DNA from: Cytophagales bacterium UBA2561 | Lineage (GTDB): Bacteria; Bacteroidota; Bacteroidia; Cytophagales; Thermoflexibacteraceae | Length of the DNA stretch: 64,000 bases | Reading direction: 5' to 3' | Assembly: GCA_002340355.1 (NCBI GenBank) | Contig: DDLX01000027.1 | Coordinates: forward strand, 1 to 64,000 | Part shown: positions 53,333 to 62,048 of the stretch, piece after piece | Layout: every line of letters starts with the position of its first letter | How positions within the stretch are numbered: position 1 is the stretch's first letter | The notes under the pieces: generated by a model | The model's database searches: none | What the model saw: only the letters and a program-made list of their open reading frames with translations | What the model was told of the DNA's origin: nothing | Made by a program: the position numbers and the translations under genes

Positions 53333-54412
53333 GTGTCGCCAGATAGAAGTATTCGCCGTATTGTCCAAGGTATTCGCCAAGGCAAAAGCGTTCTTTTTCT
53401 TGGTCCTGACGTTGCCAAAAACACATCTAACCAATTGATTAGAAATGAGTTACTTCATTTTTTAAAAATAGAAAATGAAACTGACTTTGTATATGATGCA
53501 ACAAATGAGTTTTTTGTTTTTCGTAACGAGATGTCCAAGTTTGAGGTTTATTCTGCCATTCAAGAGTTTTACGCTGATCTCCAACCCCACCCGATTTATG
53601 AACAAATAGCTCAGATTCCTTTTCCTTTAATTATCTCCTTTAACCCTGACTTATTACTTAATCAAACCTTTGAAAATCAAGATTTAGAGTATGTATTTCA
53701 ATATTATTCAGCCACAGAACCCAGAGGAATCAATGAGTTAGAAGCACCTTCAGCAGAAGTTCCTCTGATTTATAATTTAGCAGGAAATATTGAGGATGAT
53801 ACTTCTTTGATTTTTGGATATAATGATTTATTAAATTACATACCTAGCATTTCAGGAGCAAAGAAAATCCCAAATGTAGTACGCCGTGCTTTAAAATCTG
53901 CGGGACAAGGTAATGCTATTTTTTTAGGTTTTCAGTTCGATAAATGGTATGTCAAATTATTACTCAAAATTTTAGGCGTTTCAGGGGGGTATGCTCTTGG
54001 TTTCGAGGAAAATACGCAATCTCCTACTCACATTTTTTGCGTAAATCGGCTAGAAATTCGATTTATTGATCACGATATGGATAGTTTTATTCACGAATTA
54101 CACCATGTTTTTACCCAAGAAAACGGCTTACGTGTACCTGTTGAAAATGCCGAATCAGATTTTATCAAAAATATCAAGGCTAAAGTTGCTCAGAACAAAA
54201 TCGAGATTGTTATTGAAGATTTATTGGATGAATTAGAAGAAAAAGACGAAGATTTATTTGATGAAGTTATTCAAATCTCCGCTCGTTTTAATGGATTACA
54301 ACGTAAAATTAATCGAAGGCTCATTCGAGAAGATGACCAACAAATAGCGGAGGCTCAACTCAAAGAAGCCTTATTACAAATCTTACGTAAAATGCGCCAG
54401 CAGGACATTTAA
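53333..54412 (+). CDS. SIR2-like protein with C-terminal effector-associated domain 11 (EAD11)-like region
   Basis: 359 residues starting at GTG. The SIR2-like part (1-245) has SVLFLGPDVAKN (24-30 in place of the GAGxS loop), LIISFNPDLLLN (101-110), YNLAGNIEDDTSLIFGYNDL (147-166) and AIFLGFQFDKWYVKLLLKIL (195-214). The place normally taken by the catalytic His (HG) is Ala150-Gly151. Residues about 268-359 (IKAKVAQNKIEIVIEDLLDE, ISARFNGLQRKINRRLI, LKEALLQILRKM) have the pattern of EAD11, a small helical adaptor found on NACHT, caspase, TIR and SIR2 conflict proteins. So it looks like a module meant to dock on another EAD11 protein. NADase activity is doubtful. It shares its strand with the sensor and caspase genes upstream. 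Confidence 0.8.
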   Translation: MSPDRSIRRIVQGIRQGKSVLFLGPDVAKNTSNQLIRNELLHFLKIENETDFVYDATNEFFVFRNEMSKFEVYSAIQEFYADLQPHPIYEQIAQIPFPLIISFNPDLLLNQTFENQDLEYVFQYYSATEPRGINELEAPSAEVPLIYNLAGNIEDDTSLIFGYNDLLNYIPSISGAKKIPNVVRRALKSAGQGNAIFLGFQFDKWYVKLLLKILGVSGGYALGFEENTQSPTHIFCVNRLEIRFIDHDMDSFIHELHHVFTQENGLRVPVENAESDFIKNIKAKVAQNKIEIVIEDLLDELEEKDEDLFDEVIQISARFNGLQRKINRRLIREDDQQIAEAQLKEALLQILRKMRQQDI

Positions 54413-54539
54413 TTTCTCAAATAACTCAAAACATTTAAGGAGTATTACTATTTGAATACAGCCATTCCATGTAAGACTTGCCAATTTTCAAACCTTTTAC
54501 TAGCCTATATAAACCTGATTATCAACACTTTAATTAATT

Positions 54540-56051
54540 TTAATTCTGTAAAATAAATTCTACTCGCCGATTAAGTTGCCGCCCTGTAATCGTTTCATTT
54601 GTAGCTACTGGTTTTCCACTTCCATACCCCCGAAATGTCATCCGATCTGTCCGAATTCCTTGCAATTCTAAGTATTTCATAACAGCTTTTGCACGATTGT
54701 CAGACAATTCAAGATTATGTTCTTGTTCCCCTCGGTTGTCAGTATGTCCTAATACTGCAATAGTCAGATGGATATCATCCCTCAATATTTTGGCTAATAA
54801 ATCTAATTCTTTTCGAGAAGATGGACGTAAATCATATTTATTAGAATCAAATAATACACTTCGTAATACTAAAGGTCTTCCGATTTTGTGAGTACCATCA
54901 AAATATTCAACTTCTTTGTCATCTAATTCCCGATGTTTAAAGAAGCTTTGGGAAAAGGTCGGGATACCCAGCTTGCTCATGGCACCATGTTGTAATGCAA
55001 ATCCTTCAGGGTTATAGTCACATTCTTTATCAATTTTATTTGGATGATTAATCACACCTAAATAAGGCAAGTCATATCGTGAAATGTAAATTTTTCCATC
55101 AGGAGCTAATTGAAATGCCCCTAACCAACCTTCAAAATTTATGTCATTCACAGCATTCTCACCGATGATTTTTTGTGAGCGTTTCACACCATCTTCCGAG
55201 CCAGCCAATAAATTAAACTGGTAAATATTACCTGTTCGTCCTGCACCAATGTACAATAATGAACCATCAGGCGAAAACTCCGTTCCATAAACCATTGACT
55301 GTTCAGGTAATTTTAAGGTCATTGGATAAGAAACTTTTCCATTCAAATTATCAAATTCAAATACCTCTGCAATATTGGCAGATTCGATAGTTAATGCTAA
55401 ATTTAATCCACTTGGCGAGGCTTTCAAATATCCTTTACTATCCGTATGTATCGAACCTACTTTACTAGTAATGGGCTTCAAATCTACACCATTCTTAGTA
55501 ATACGATAGACCAAAAACTCATCCGAATTCCAGACATGAGCAATCACCCACATATCTTTTCCATTGCGATGTTTTACGGCTGTAACTTTTTCGGTTACAG
55601 GAGCTTTTAGTAAAATATTTTTTTCAATAACTGCTCCTAACCCATTATTTTTAGAAATATTAACTACCGAATAACGCAATCCATTTGGTCCCGCCTCCTT
55701 ATCAATAGTAAACACATAATAAATCTGATTATTTTCGGGCTTAGGGATGATAACCCCTGACTGCGTAGACGAAGGATCTCCTTTAAGTGAATCTCCATTT
55801 TGCATCAATTGATGGTTTTTATTCCAAACCGTAATCCCATCAGTGTAAAATAATAAATTTCCTTTTTTATCAGAAATGGTGGCACATCCTTCAATCGTAT
55901 TGAGCCTACTATCAGTTAGTTGTGTAGGCTTTTCGGTCGAGAAATCCAGCCCTGCGTTTTTACCAAAATACCAAATATTGGCTTCAGACTGCGCCCAAGT
56001 CATTACGATACTCCCAAAAAAAATTGCTATCCATAAAATAAAATGTCTCAT
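54540..56051 (-). CDS. OmpA-family outer-membrane protein with PD40-like beta-propeller
   Basis: 503 residues. Signal peptide (ILWIAIFFGSIVMTWAQ). The N-terminal 370 residues begin ANIWYFGKNAGLDFSTEKP and carry WD40/PD40-like repeats (GCATISDKKGNLLFYTDGIT, GTEFSPDGSLLYIGAG), the form known in gliding bacteria. The C-terminal OmpA domain (about 390-503) has VLGHTDNRGEQEHNLELSDN, RAKAVMKYL and GRQLNRRVEFIL, which binds peptidoglycan. It probably tethers the outer membrane to the wall. Related proteins accompany type IX secretion and gliding in Bacteroidota, but no other such gene is nearby apart from gldA. Confidence 0.93.
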   Translation of the reverse strand: MRHFILWIAIFFGSIVMTWAQSEANIWYFGKNAGLDFSTEKPTQLTDSRLNTIEGCATISDKKGNLLFYTDGITVWNKNHQLMQNGDSLKGDPSSTQSGVIIPKPENNQIYYVFTIDKEAGPNGLRYSVVNISKNNGLGAVIEKNILLKAPVTEKVTAVKHRNGKDMWVIAHVWNSDEFLVYRITKNGVDLKPITSKVGSIHTDSKGYLKASPSGLNLALTIESANIAEVFEFDNLNGKVSYPMTLKLPEQSMVYGTEFSPDGSLLYIGAGRTGNIYQFNLLAGSEDGVKRSQKIIGENAVNDINFEGWLGAFQLAPDGKIYISRYDLPYLGVINHPNKIDKECDYNPEGFALQHGAMSKLGIPTFSQSFFKHRELDDKEVEYFDGTHKIGRPLVLRSVLFDSNKYDLRPSSRKELDLLAKILRDDIHLTIAVLGHTDNRGEQEHNLELSDNRAKAVMKYLELQGIRTDRMTFRGYGSGKPVATNETITGRQLNRRVEFILQN

Positions 56052-56394
56052 AGAGTTGTATGCCTAATTTTTAGTTGTGTTTTTAATCACAAAAATCGAA
56101 TTTTTTCCTAAATTTTCTTACTCAAAAAGCCCTCTCAAAGGCTATACCAAACCCAATATTTATTGTTGAGTTATGAAAGTTTTGTAAAAAGAATAGGTGA
56201 TAGAAATCTCTCTTGTAACATCAAATATTTTGTTTTCAGTTTCATTCTAAAGCTCAAAAATCGCCTAAGTTCAAACATTTATAGACGAGTTTCGGAGACT
56301 TTTCGAAAAAATAGGAATTGTCTTAATTTTTAATTTCCTTTGACTCAAAACTAAAACCGAATTTCTCATCAAATCTTAATAAATTTTCAAAAAT
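56052..56394. other. Divergent intergenic region
   Basis: AT-rich spacer between the OmpA-family gene and gabD. A short AGCC/GGCT inverted repeat lies near 56139. No gene seen. Confidence 0.45.
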
Positions 56395-57861
56395 ATGATG
56401 ACTCCCCCCATAACACTCCAAGACAAATTCTTATTTCGCACCAAAGGTTATATTAATGGTAAATGGATGAATGCCGAAAATCGAAAAACGTTTACTGTTA
56501 CTAATCCACTAGATGGCTCAGAAGTTGCACAAGTACCTGATTTTCAAGAATATGAAACTAATAAAGCTGTACGAGCTGCTTCGGATGCGCTTATTAATTG
56601 GAGAGCCAAAACGGCAGATGAACGTTCTAAAATCTTGCGCCGTTGGTACGATTTACAACTCGAAAACGCTGACGATTTAGCCAAAATCCTGACACTTGAA
56701 CAAGGCAAGCCCCTTGCCGAAGCCAAAGGCGAAATTTTATATGGAGCATCTTTTATTGAGTGGTTTGCCGAAGAAGCCAAGCGCATCTATGGTGACACCA
56801 TTCCAGCACATGGTGCAGATAAACGAATTATTGTTTTGAAACAAGCTATTGGTGTAGTGGCAGCGATTACTCCTTGGAACTTTCCAAATGCAATGATTAC
56901 CCGAAAAGTAGCTCCAGCCTTAGCAGCAGGTTGTACCGTAGTTGTGAAACCTGCTGAATTAACTCCTTTATCGGCTTTGGCTTTGGCAGATTTAGCCGAA
57001 AGAGCTGGTTTCCCAAAGGGTGTTTTTAATGTAGTCGTAGGACAAAATCCTGATAAAATTGGAAAAGTATTAACGACTCATCCGTTGGTACGCAAATTTT
57101 CTTTTACAGGCTCCACCCAAGTGGGGAAAAAATTAGCCCAACAATGTGCCACCACCGTCAAGAAAGTTTCCTTAGAATTAGGTGGAAATGCGCCATTTAT
57201 TGTTTTGGATGATGCAGATATTGACCAAGCGGTACAAGGGGCAATTGCTTCTAAATACCGAAACGCGGGGCAAACCTGTGTTTGTGCCAATCGAATTTAT
57301 GCCCAAGAGGGTATTTATGAGGAGTTTACTGAAAAATTGGCGCAAGCTGTAGCTCAACAAAAAGTAGGAAATGGGTTAGAAGAAGGAGTTGTCATTGGAC
57401 CTCTTATTAATCAAAAAGCCCTGACAAAAGTTGAAAATTTAGTAAGTGATGCCCTCCAAAAGGGAGGAAGAATTTTGACTGGTGGTACAAAACACCCTCT
57501 AGGAGGACAGTTTTATACGCCTACCGTAATTGCAGACGCTTCCTCAGAAATGCAATTGACTCATGAAGAGATTTTTGGTCCTGTTGCCCCTGTTTATCGT
57601 TTTCAGACCGATGAGCAAGTCATAACATTAGCCAATGATACCCCCTACGGTCTGGCTTCTTATTTCTATGGACGAGATATTTCTCGAATCTGGAAAATTG
57701 CTGAAGGACTGGAATATGGAATGGTCGGAATTAATACAGGAATGATTTCGACTGCGGTGGCTCCCTTCGGAGGAATTAAGGAAAGTGGTACAGGTCGGGA
57801 AGGTTCAAAATATGGCATTGAAGACTTTATTGAAACTAAATATTTATGTTTTAGTGTCTAA
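56395..57861 (+). CDS. gabD: NAD(P)-dependent succinate-semialdehyde dehydrogenase
   Basis: 488 residues, the usual GabD length. Aldehyde dehydrogenase fold with ITPWNFPNAMITRKVAPALA (cofactor site), FTGSTQVGKKLAQQC, the general-base Glu in KVSLELGGNAPFIV, and the catalytic Cys in NAGQTCVCANRIY with the neighbouring Cys two residues on that is typical of GabD. It oxidises succinate semialdehyde to succinate in GABA breakdown. GabT is not in this window. MM at the start gives two possible initiation codons three bases apart. Confidence 0.92.
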   Translation: MMTPPITLQDKFLFRTKGYINGKWMNAENRKTFTVTNPLDGSEVAQVPDFQEYETNKAVRAASDALINWRAKTADERSKILRRWYDLQLENADDLAKILTLEQGKPLAEAKGEILYGASFIEWFAEEAKRIYGDTIPAHGADKRIIVLKQAIGVVAAITPWNFPNAMITRKVAPALAAGCTVVVKPAELTPLSALALADLAERAGFPKGVFNVVVGQNPDKIGKVLTTHPLVRKFSFTGSTQVGKKLAQQCATTVKKVSLELGGNAPFIVLDDADIDQAVQGAIASKYRNAGQTCVCANRIYAQEGIYEEFTEKLAQAVAQQKVGNGLEEGVVIGPLINQKALTKVENLVSDALQKGGRILTGGTKHPLGGQFYTPTVIADASSEMQLTHEEIFGPVAPVYRFQTDEQVITLANDTPYGLASYFYGRDISRIWKIAEGLEYGMVGINTGMISTAVAPFGGIKESGTGREGSKYGIEDFIETKYLCFSV

Positions 57862-58114
57862 TGAGAATAGTCTTTTTGAGTGATCAAAAATTAATTTGGT
57901 GAGACAGAGGTTAAAATAAAGGCTAAACAAAAAAAAAAGTAATTTTGTTTGAATTTAACATAAATTATTGATTTTTAGATAGTTGTAAAAACAATCATTA
58001 GTCAGTTTTTAGCAAATTCAAGCTTTAAAACATTGATTATCAATATTTTAATAATAGTTTCTTCGTTTTTCAGAAAAAAAATAATCTAAAAATTCGTTAA
58101 ATTTAATTTTTGCC

Positions 58115-58122
58115 TATATTTG
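58115..58122 (+). promoter_or_regulatory. -7 box of the small acidic lipoprotein gene
   Basis: TATATTTG matches TAnnTTTG, 31 bases before ATG 58154. Confidence 0.5.
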
Positions 58123-58153
58123 TGCCAGAAACCAAACTAAACAAATGTCATTT

Positions 58154-58432
58154 ATGAAGAAATTTTTTGCATTATTGATGATGGGCGGCATGCTCACTTT
58201 TATGAGTTGTGGTGGTGAGAAGCCTAAAGAAGAAGCTCCAACAGAACAGCCTGCTGAGAGCGAAGCTCCTGTCGATGCTACTGAAACTCCTGAGGAAGCA
58301 GTTGAAGGTGGGGATTCTACAGCTACTGGTGGGGACTCTACGGCTGTTGCTCCTGAATCAGCAGCTCCTGCTGAAGGTGAAGAAGCTCCTGCTGAAGGCG
58401 AAGAAGCTCCAAAAGAAGAAGCTGCTCACTAA
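58154..58432 (+). CDS. Small acidic Ala/Glu/Pro-rich lipoprotein
   Basis: 92 residues from ATG 58154, chosen because MKKFFALLMMGGML is a normal lipoprotein signal; an ATG 9 bases upstream is less likely. The lipobox is FMSC. The mature part is low complexity, with repeated EEAP, GGDST and a near-exact repeat of APAEGEEAPAEGEEAP, so it is disordered and strongly acidic. A spacer or surface lipoprotein is likely; no enzymatic role. It has a promoter box and a strong terminator of its own, suggesting it is well expressed. Confidence 0.85.
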   Translation: MKKFFALLMMGGMLTFMSCGGEKPKEEAPTEQPAESEAPVDATETPEEAVEGGDSTATGGDSTAVAPESAAPAEGEEAPAEGEEAPKEEAAH

Positions 58433-58473
58433 TCCTTTATTATTTAGTTACGAAATTAATTTTATCTAAGAAT

Positions 58474-58508
58474 AACAGGACACGGAAAAAACCGTTCCTG
58501 TTTTTTTT
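58474..58508 (+). terminator. Strong intrinsic terminator after the small lipoprotein gene
   Basis: AACAGGA-x-ACGG pairs with CCGT-TCCTGTT around a six-A loop and is followed by eight T residues. Confidence 0.93.
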
Positions 58509-58583
58509 ATGTCTTTTTTTATAAATAGCTTTGTAAATAATCAAAATATTTTAGAGAGATTTTATTTCAAGACTATAACTAAA

Positions 58584-59564
58584 ATGGAAATACAGGAAAA
58601 ATTTGCTCAATTTAATCAATTGAAAGTAGTCATTGTAGGGGATGTTATGATTGACTCCTACTTATGGGGAAAAGTCGAACGCATCTCACCTGAAGCCCCT
58701 GTAGCTGTTGTTAATCTTCAAAAACGAGAAAAACGCCTTGGGGGTGCAGGAAATGTTGCCCTGAATATCAAAGCATTAGGGGCAGAACCCTTCTTATGTT
58801 CGGTTATTGGAGATGATTCTGATGCCCAACTTTTAGAAGATTTATTGAACAAAAATCAGATTTCGAGTCAAGGTATTGTCCGAAGTCCTGCTCGAAAAAC
58901 GACAATTAAACACCGTGTTCTAGGAGGTTCACAGCATTTATTACGAATTGACTCAGAAGACCAACACCCTGTTCAGGCAAATGAATCAGCGAAATTATTG
59001 ACCGTTTTCGAAGAACTAGCCCAAAAAGCAGACGTAATTATTTTTCAAGACTATGATAAAGGCGTTTTAACAGCAGAAAATATCCCATTGATGCTTGGTA
59101 TTGCTCAAGAAAAACAGATTCCTACTGTCATTGATCCCAAAAAGCGAAATTTTAAAAATTATCGAGGAGCCACCCTTTTTAAGCCCAATCTCAAGGAATT
59201 ACGGGAAGGATTGGATATGAATATTGAGCCTAATTCAGAAAGTTTATCACAAGCAATCGAAATACTGAAAGAGGAAACAGGCATTGAAAATGCTATGATT
59301 ACACTTTCGGAAGATGGTGTTTTTATTCAATATAATTCTGATAATCAATTAATTCCTGCCCATAAACGAGAAATTGCCGACGTTTCGGGAGCAGGTGACA
59401 CGGTGATTAGTGTGGCAGCAGTATGTTTAGCTTCGGGGTTTTCAGGCAGATGGTTGGCTGAAATTGCTAATCTTGGAGGAGGATTGGTTTGTGAACATGC
59501 AGGAGTCGTTCCTATCTCAAAAGTAGAACTTGAACAAGAAGTTCTTAAAATATTTAAAAGTTAA
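58584..59564 (+). CDS. rfaE1: D-glycero-beta-D-manno-heptose-7-phosphate kinase (HldE N-terminal type)
   Basis: 326 residues from ATG 58584 (MEIQEKFAQFNQLKVVIVGD). An earlier in-frame ATG at 58509 abuts the T-run of the terminator and gives a non-homologous extension, so I reject it. PfkB/ribokinase fold with VVIVGDVMIDSYLWGKVERI, RLGGAGNVALNIKALGAEP, DYDKGVLTAENI and the catalytic VSGAGDTVISVA loop. It phosphorylates heptose-7-phosphate at C1 on the way to ADP-heptose for lipopolysaccharide. The cytidylyltransferase-like half found in proteobacterial HldE is absent, so a separate rfaE2 is expected elsewhere. Confidence 0.92.
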   Translation: MEIQEKFAQFNQLKVVIVGDVMIDSYLWGKVERISPEAPVAVVNLQKREKRLGGAGNVALNIKALGAEPFLCSVIGDDSDAQLLEDLLNKNQISSQGIVRSPARKTTIKHRVLGGSQHLLRIDSEDQHPVQANESAKLLTVFEELAQKADVIIFQDYDKGVLTAENIPLMLGIAQEKQIPTVIDPKKRNFKNYRGATLFKPNLKELREGLDMNIEPNSESLSQAIEILKEETGIENAMITLSEDGVFIQYNSDNQLIPAHKREIADVSGAGDTVISVAAVCLASGFSGRWLAEIANLGGGLVCEHAGVVPISKVELEQEVLKIFKS

Positions 59565-59902
59565 TAAATTAACTTTGAAGTGTTAAATATTTAGAATATT
59601 GGACATATTTGGAAAATTGAAGGTCAATAAATTTTCAACCTTTTTTGATTGTTCAGCTTCTGAACTTGTTAAAATGAATACAATTTTTTGTAAAAAGATG
59701 ATAAGCATTTTATCTTTTTTATCAAAGAAACAGGGTCACGGAAAGATTTTTGAGGATGGTTCAAGAAATTAAATCAGAACATCAATCAAAATAATTACAT
59801 AAAATAAGTATTAAAAGATACGTATTTTTTCTTATTTTTACCCATCTAGTTCTAAAGAATAGACAAATCATAGGTCAAATTTTAGTGTAAATTTTGTAAC
59901 GG
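59565..59902. other. Intergenic region, no gene seen
   Basis: AT-rich. No recognisable promoter match or hairpin of good quality. Confidence 0.45.
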
Positions 59903-61666
59903 ATGCAATTTAAAACAGGCTTCAAAAAGGTCTTTATTGGGTTTGCAGTCATCATTACGTTTACCATCCTAAACGGATTGATTAGCTTAATTACAACTGA
60001 TAAAAATCGTCAGGATATTGATTATATTAACAATACCCTCTATACATATGTAAGCAAATTAAATGAATTTGATTTATTATTGACTCGAACCAAAGGATTA
60101 ATTACTTCATGGGTATATATCCAAGTCAATGATACGGATAAAAACCGCCTCCGCCAAATCCATCAAACAGACTATCCTCGTCTCAAAAAAGAACTCCTAG
60201 AGTATGCACAAGCCGTTGAGAGTCAAGCTAACCAAGATTCTTTAAAAATTATTTTAGAAAAAACTGATGCACTAATATTAGCACAAGGCGAAATCATGGG
60301 GACTTTGGTCGTAACAGACGATTATAAGGATATTATCAAGTTGTTTTCTTCCGAAGAAACGGTACATGAAGTTATTTTACCACAGATTAATGAGGTAGAA
60401 AATTTATTAAACCGCTTTGTTTCTCGGAATGTCGAGCAAGCAAACATCCGAAAAATCAAGATGTTAGCTGCTTTTGATCGCAGTTTTTTGACTGTAATTA
60501 TTACGGGAGCGGCTTTATTGTGTGTTATCGTACTGGTTTCAGTCTATATTCATCGAAATATCTCTGTACCTGTCTTTGAGATGCGTGAAAATATCCTACA
60601 ATTGGGGCGAGGTGAACTACCAAAAACTTACGTAGGTAATAGCGATGATATTGTTCAACAAATGGTTGATGCTCTAAATAGTTTAACCAAAAATTTTGCC
60701 AATACTGCCCTAGTAGCTGAAGAAATTGGAAAGGGTAATTTTGATGTCCAATTTAAGCCATTAAGTGATGCCGATGTTTTGGGCAATGCTTTAGTTGAAA
60801 TGAAGTCCCGACTTAAAGAATATGCAGAAGAAATGGAGGAGAAAGTACGAGAACGAACTGCCAAACTTCATCAAGCCTATCTGGAAATCGAAACCCATAA
60901 CAAAAATATACGAGCTAGTATTAATTATGCCAAGCGCATTCAGGATGCTATTTTACCACATCATACCATTATCCAAAAAGCATTTCCTGATTCTTTTGTT
61001 TATTTCAGACCTCGTGATATTGTTTCAGGTGATTTCTATTTTTATACCCAAGTGAATACCAAAAGTGGGCTAAAACAGATTATTTCGGCAGTAGATTGTA
61101 CGGGACATGGCGTACCAGGGGCATTTATGAGCATGATTGGGAATGAATTATTGCACCAAATTATACGAATTGATTTGACCACCTCGCCTGAAGAAATTTT
61201 ATATCGATTGCACCTAGGAATTCGAGGAACACTTAAACAAGACCAAACTGAAAATAGGGACGGAATGGACTTAACGATTTGTGTGATTGATCCCAAAACA
61301 AAAAAGTTAGAATTTGCGGGCGCAAAAAATCCGCTTATTTATGTCCAAAATCAGGAAGTGTATAAAATTAAAGGAGATAAATATCCAATTGGGGGGAAAG
61401 ATTTAGACGAAATTCGACAATATACGAAACATGAAATTATCGGAGATGGTAATACATGGTTTTATATTTATTCAGATGGATATCAAGATCAATTTGGTGG
61501 AAGACATAAACGCAAATTTATGGCAAAACGTTTTCGGAACTTACTCCTTAAAATACACACCGAATCAGCAGAGAAGCAAAAAGATATGCTCAATATAACG
61601 TTAGAAAGTTGGATGCAATCCGAACGACAAATTGATGATATTTTGGTGGTTGGTTTCCGTCTCTAA
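59903..61666 (+). CDS. Membrane HAMP-SpoIIE (PP2C) phosphatase
   Basis: 587 residues. Two transmembrane helices (about 11-31 and 197-217) enclose a helical periplasmic sensor. Next come a HAMP domain (about 218-272, NISVPVFEMRENILQLGRGE), a coiled coil, and a SpoIIE phosphatase (about 345-587) with INYAKRIQDAILPHH, DIVSGDFYF, DCTGHGVPGAFMSMIG, ENRDGMDLTICV and SDGYQDQFGG. The phosphatase half is closely related to that of the PAS-SpoIIE protein at 30491, so both probably act on the same kind of STAS-like substrate while sensing different signals. Its last 66 bases overlap a small convergent lipoprotein gene. Confidence 0.93.
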   Translation: MQFKTGFKKVFIGFAVIITFTILNGLISLITTDKNRQDIDYINNTLYTYVSKLNEFDLLLTRTKGLITSWVYIQVNDTDKNRLRQIHQTDYPRLKKELLEYAQAVESQANQDSLKIILEKTDALILAQGEIMGTLVVTDDYKDIIKLFSSEETVHEVILPQINEVENLLNRFVSRNVEQANIRKIKMLAAFDRSFLTVIITGAALLCVIVLVSVYIHRNISVPVFEMRENILQLGRGELPKTYVGNSDDIVQQMVDALNSLTKNFANTALVAEEIGKGNFDVQFKPLSDADVLGNALVEMKSRLKEYAEEMEEKVRERTAKLHQAYLEIETHNKNIRASINYAKRIQDAILPHHTIIQKAFPDSFVYFRPRDIVSGDFYFYTQVNTKSGLKQIISAVDCTGHGVPGAFMSMIGNELLHQIIRIDLTTSPEEILYRLHLGIRGTLKQDQTENRDGMDLTICVIDPKTKKLEFAGAKNPLIYVQNQEVYKIKGDKYPIGGKDLDEIRQYTKHEIIGDGNTWFYIYSDGYQDQFGGRHKRKFMAKRFRNLLLKIHTESAEKQKDMLNITLESWMQSERQIDDILVVGFRL

Positions 61667-61855
61667 TTCAACATCTGAGTCAATCGGAATAAGTAATTTT
61701 TCACTTGATTTCGTTTCCAAAATAGTGGAACGTTGATTTTCACATTTTCCGTTTACTATTTGCATTTCTTTTTTCTTCTCAGAATACAAATGATAGGTTT
61801 CGCAAGTAGCCAATGTCAATAGAATTAACACAAAGAAAAGAGGGGACTTTTTCAT
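61601..61855 (-). CDS. Possible small lipoprotein overlapping the phosphatase gene
   Basis: 84 residues from ATG 61855 (MKKSPLFFVLILLTLATC), a good lipoprotein signal with Cys18. The mature part is polar and unrecognised, with two further Cys-containing or charged segments (KCENQRSTILETKSSEKLL). An upstream ATG at 61891 would put 12 extra residues before the signal and is rejected. The last 66 bases lie antisense to the conserved end of the SpoIIE phosphatase, so the final 22 codons may be accidental. The signal peptide is the main argument that the gene is real. Confidence 0.5.
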   Translation of the reverse strand: MKKSPLFFVLILLTLATCETYHLYSEKKKEMQIVNGKCENQRSTILETKSSEKLLIPIDSDVELETETNHQNIINLSFGLHPTF

Positions 61856-62048
61856 AAATTTTAATATTTTAAACTCAATCCATAATATCAAACAATTATG
61901 ATATATTGGAATAGAAGTTTTGCCTTGTTTCCCAAAAACCTTACATCTATAAGACCTTTCTTTTTTAGAAAGGATGCACTTTACGTAAACTTTTTTTCAA
62001 TTCTTGTGAAAAAAGTCATAAATTATAGTTTTAAACCTCTAAGAATCA

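Noticed and set aside
58509..58583. Upstream ATG for the heptose kinase gene
   Set aside because: It directly follows the T-run of the preceding terminator and adds 25 residues not expected in the PfkB family.
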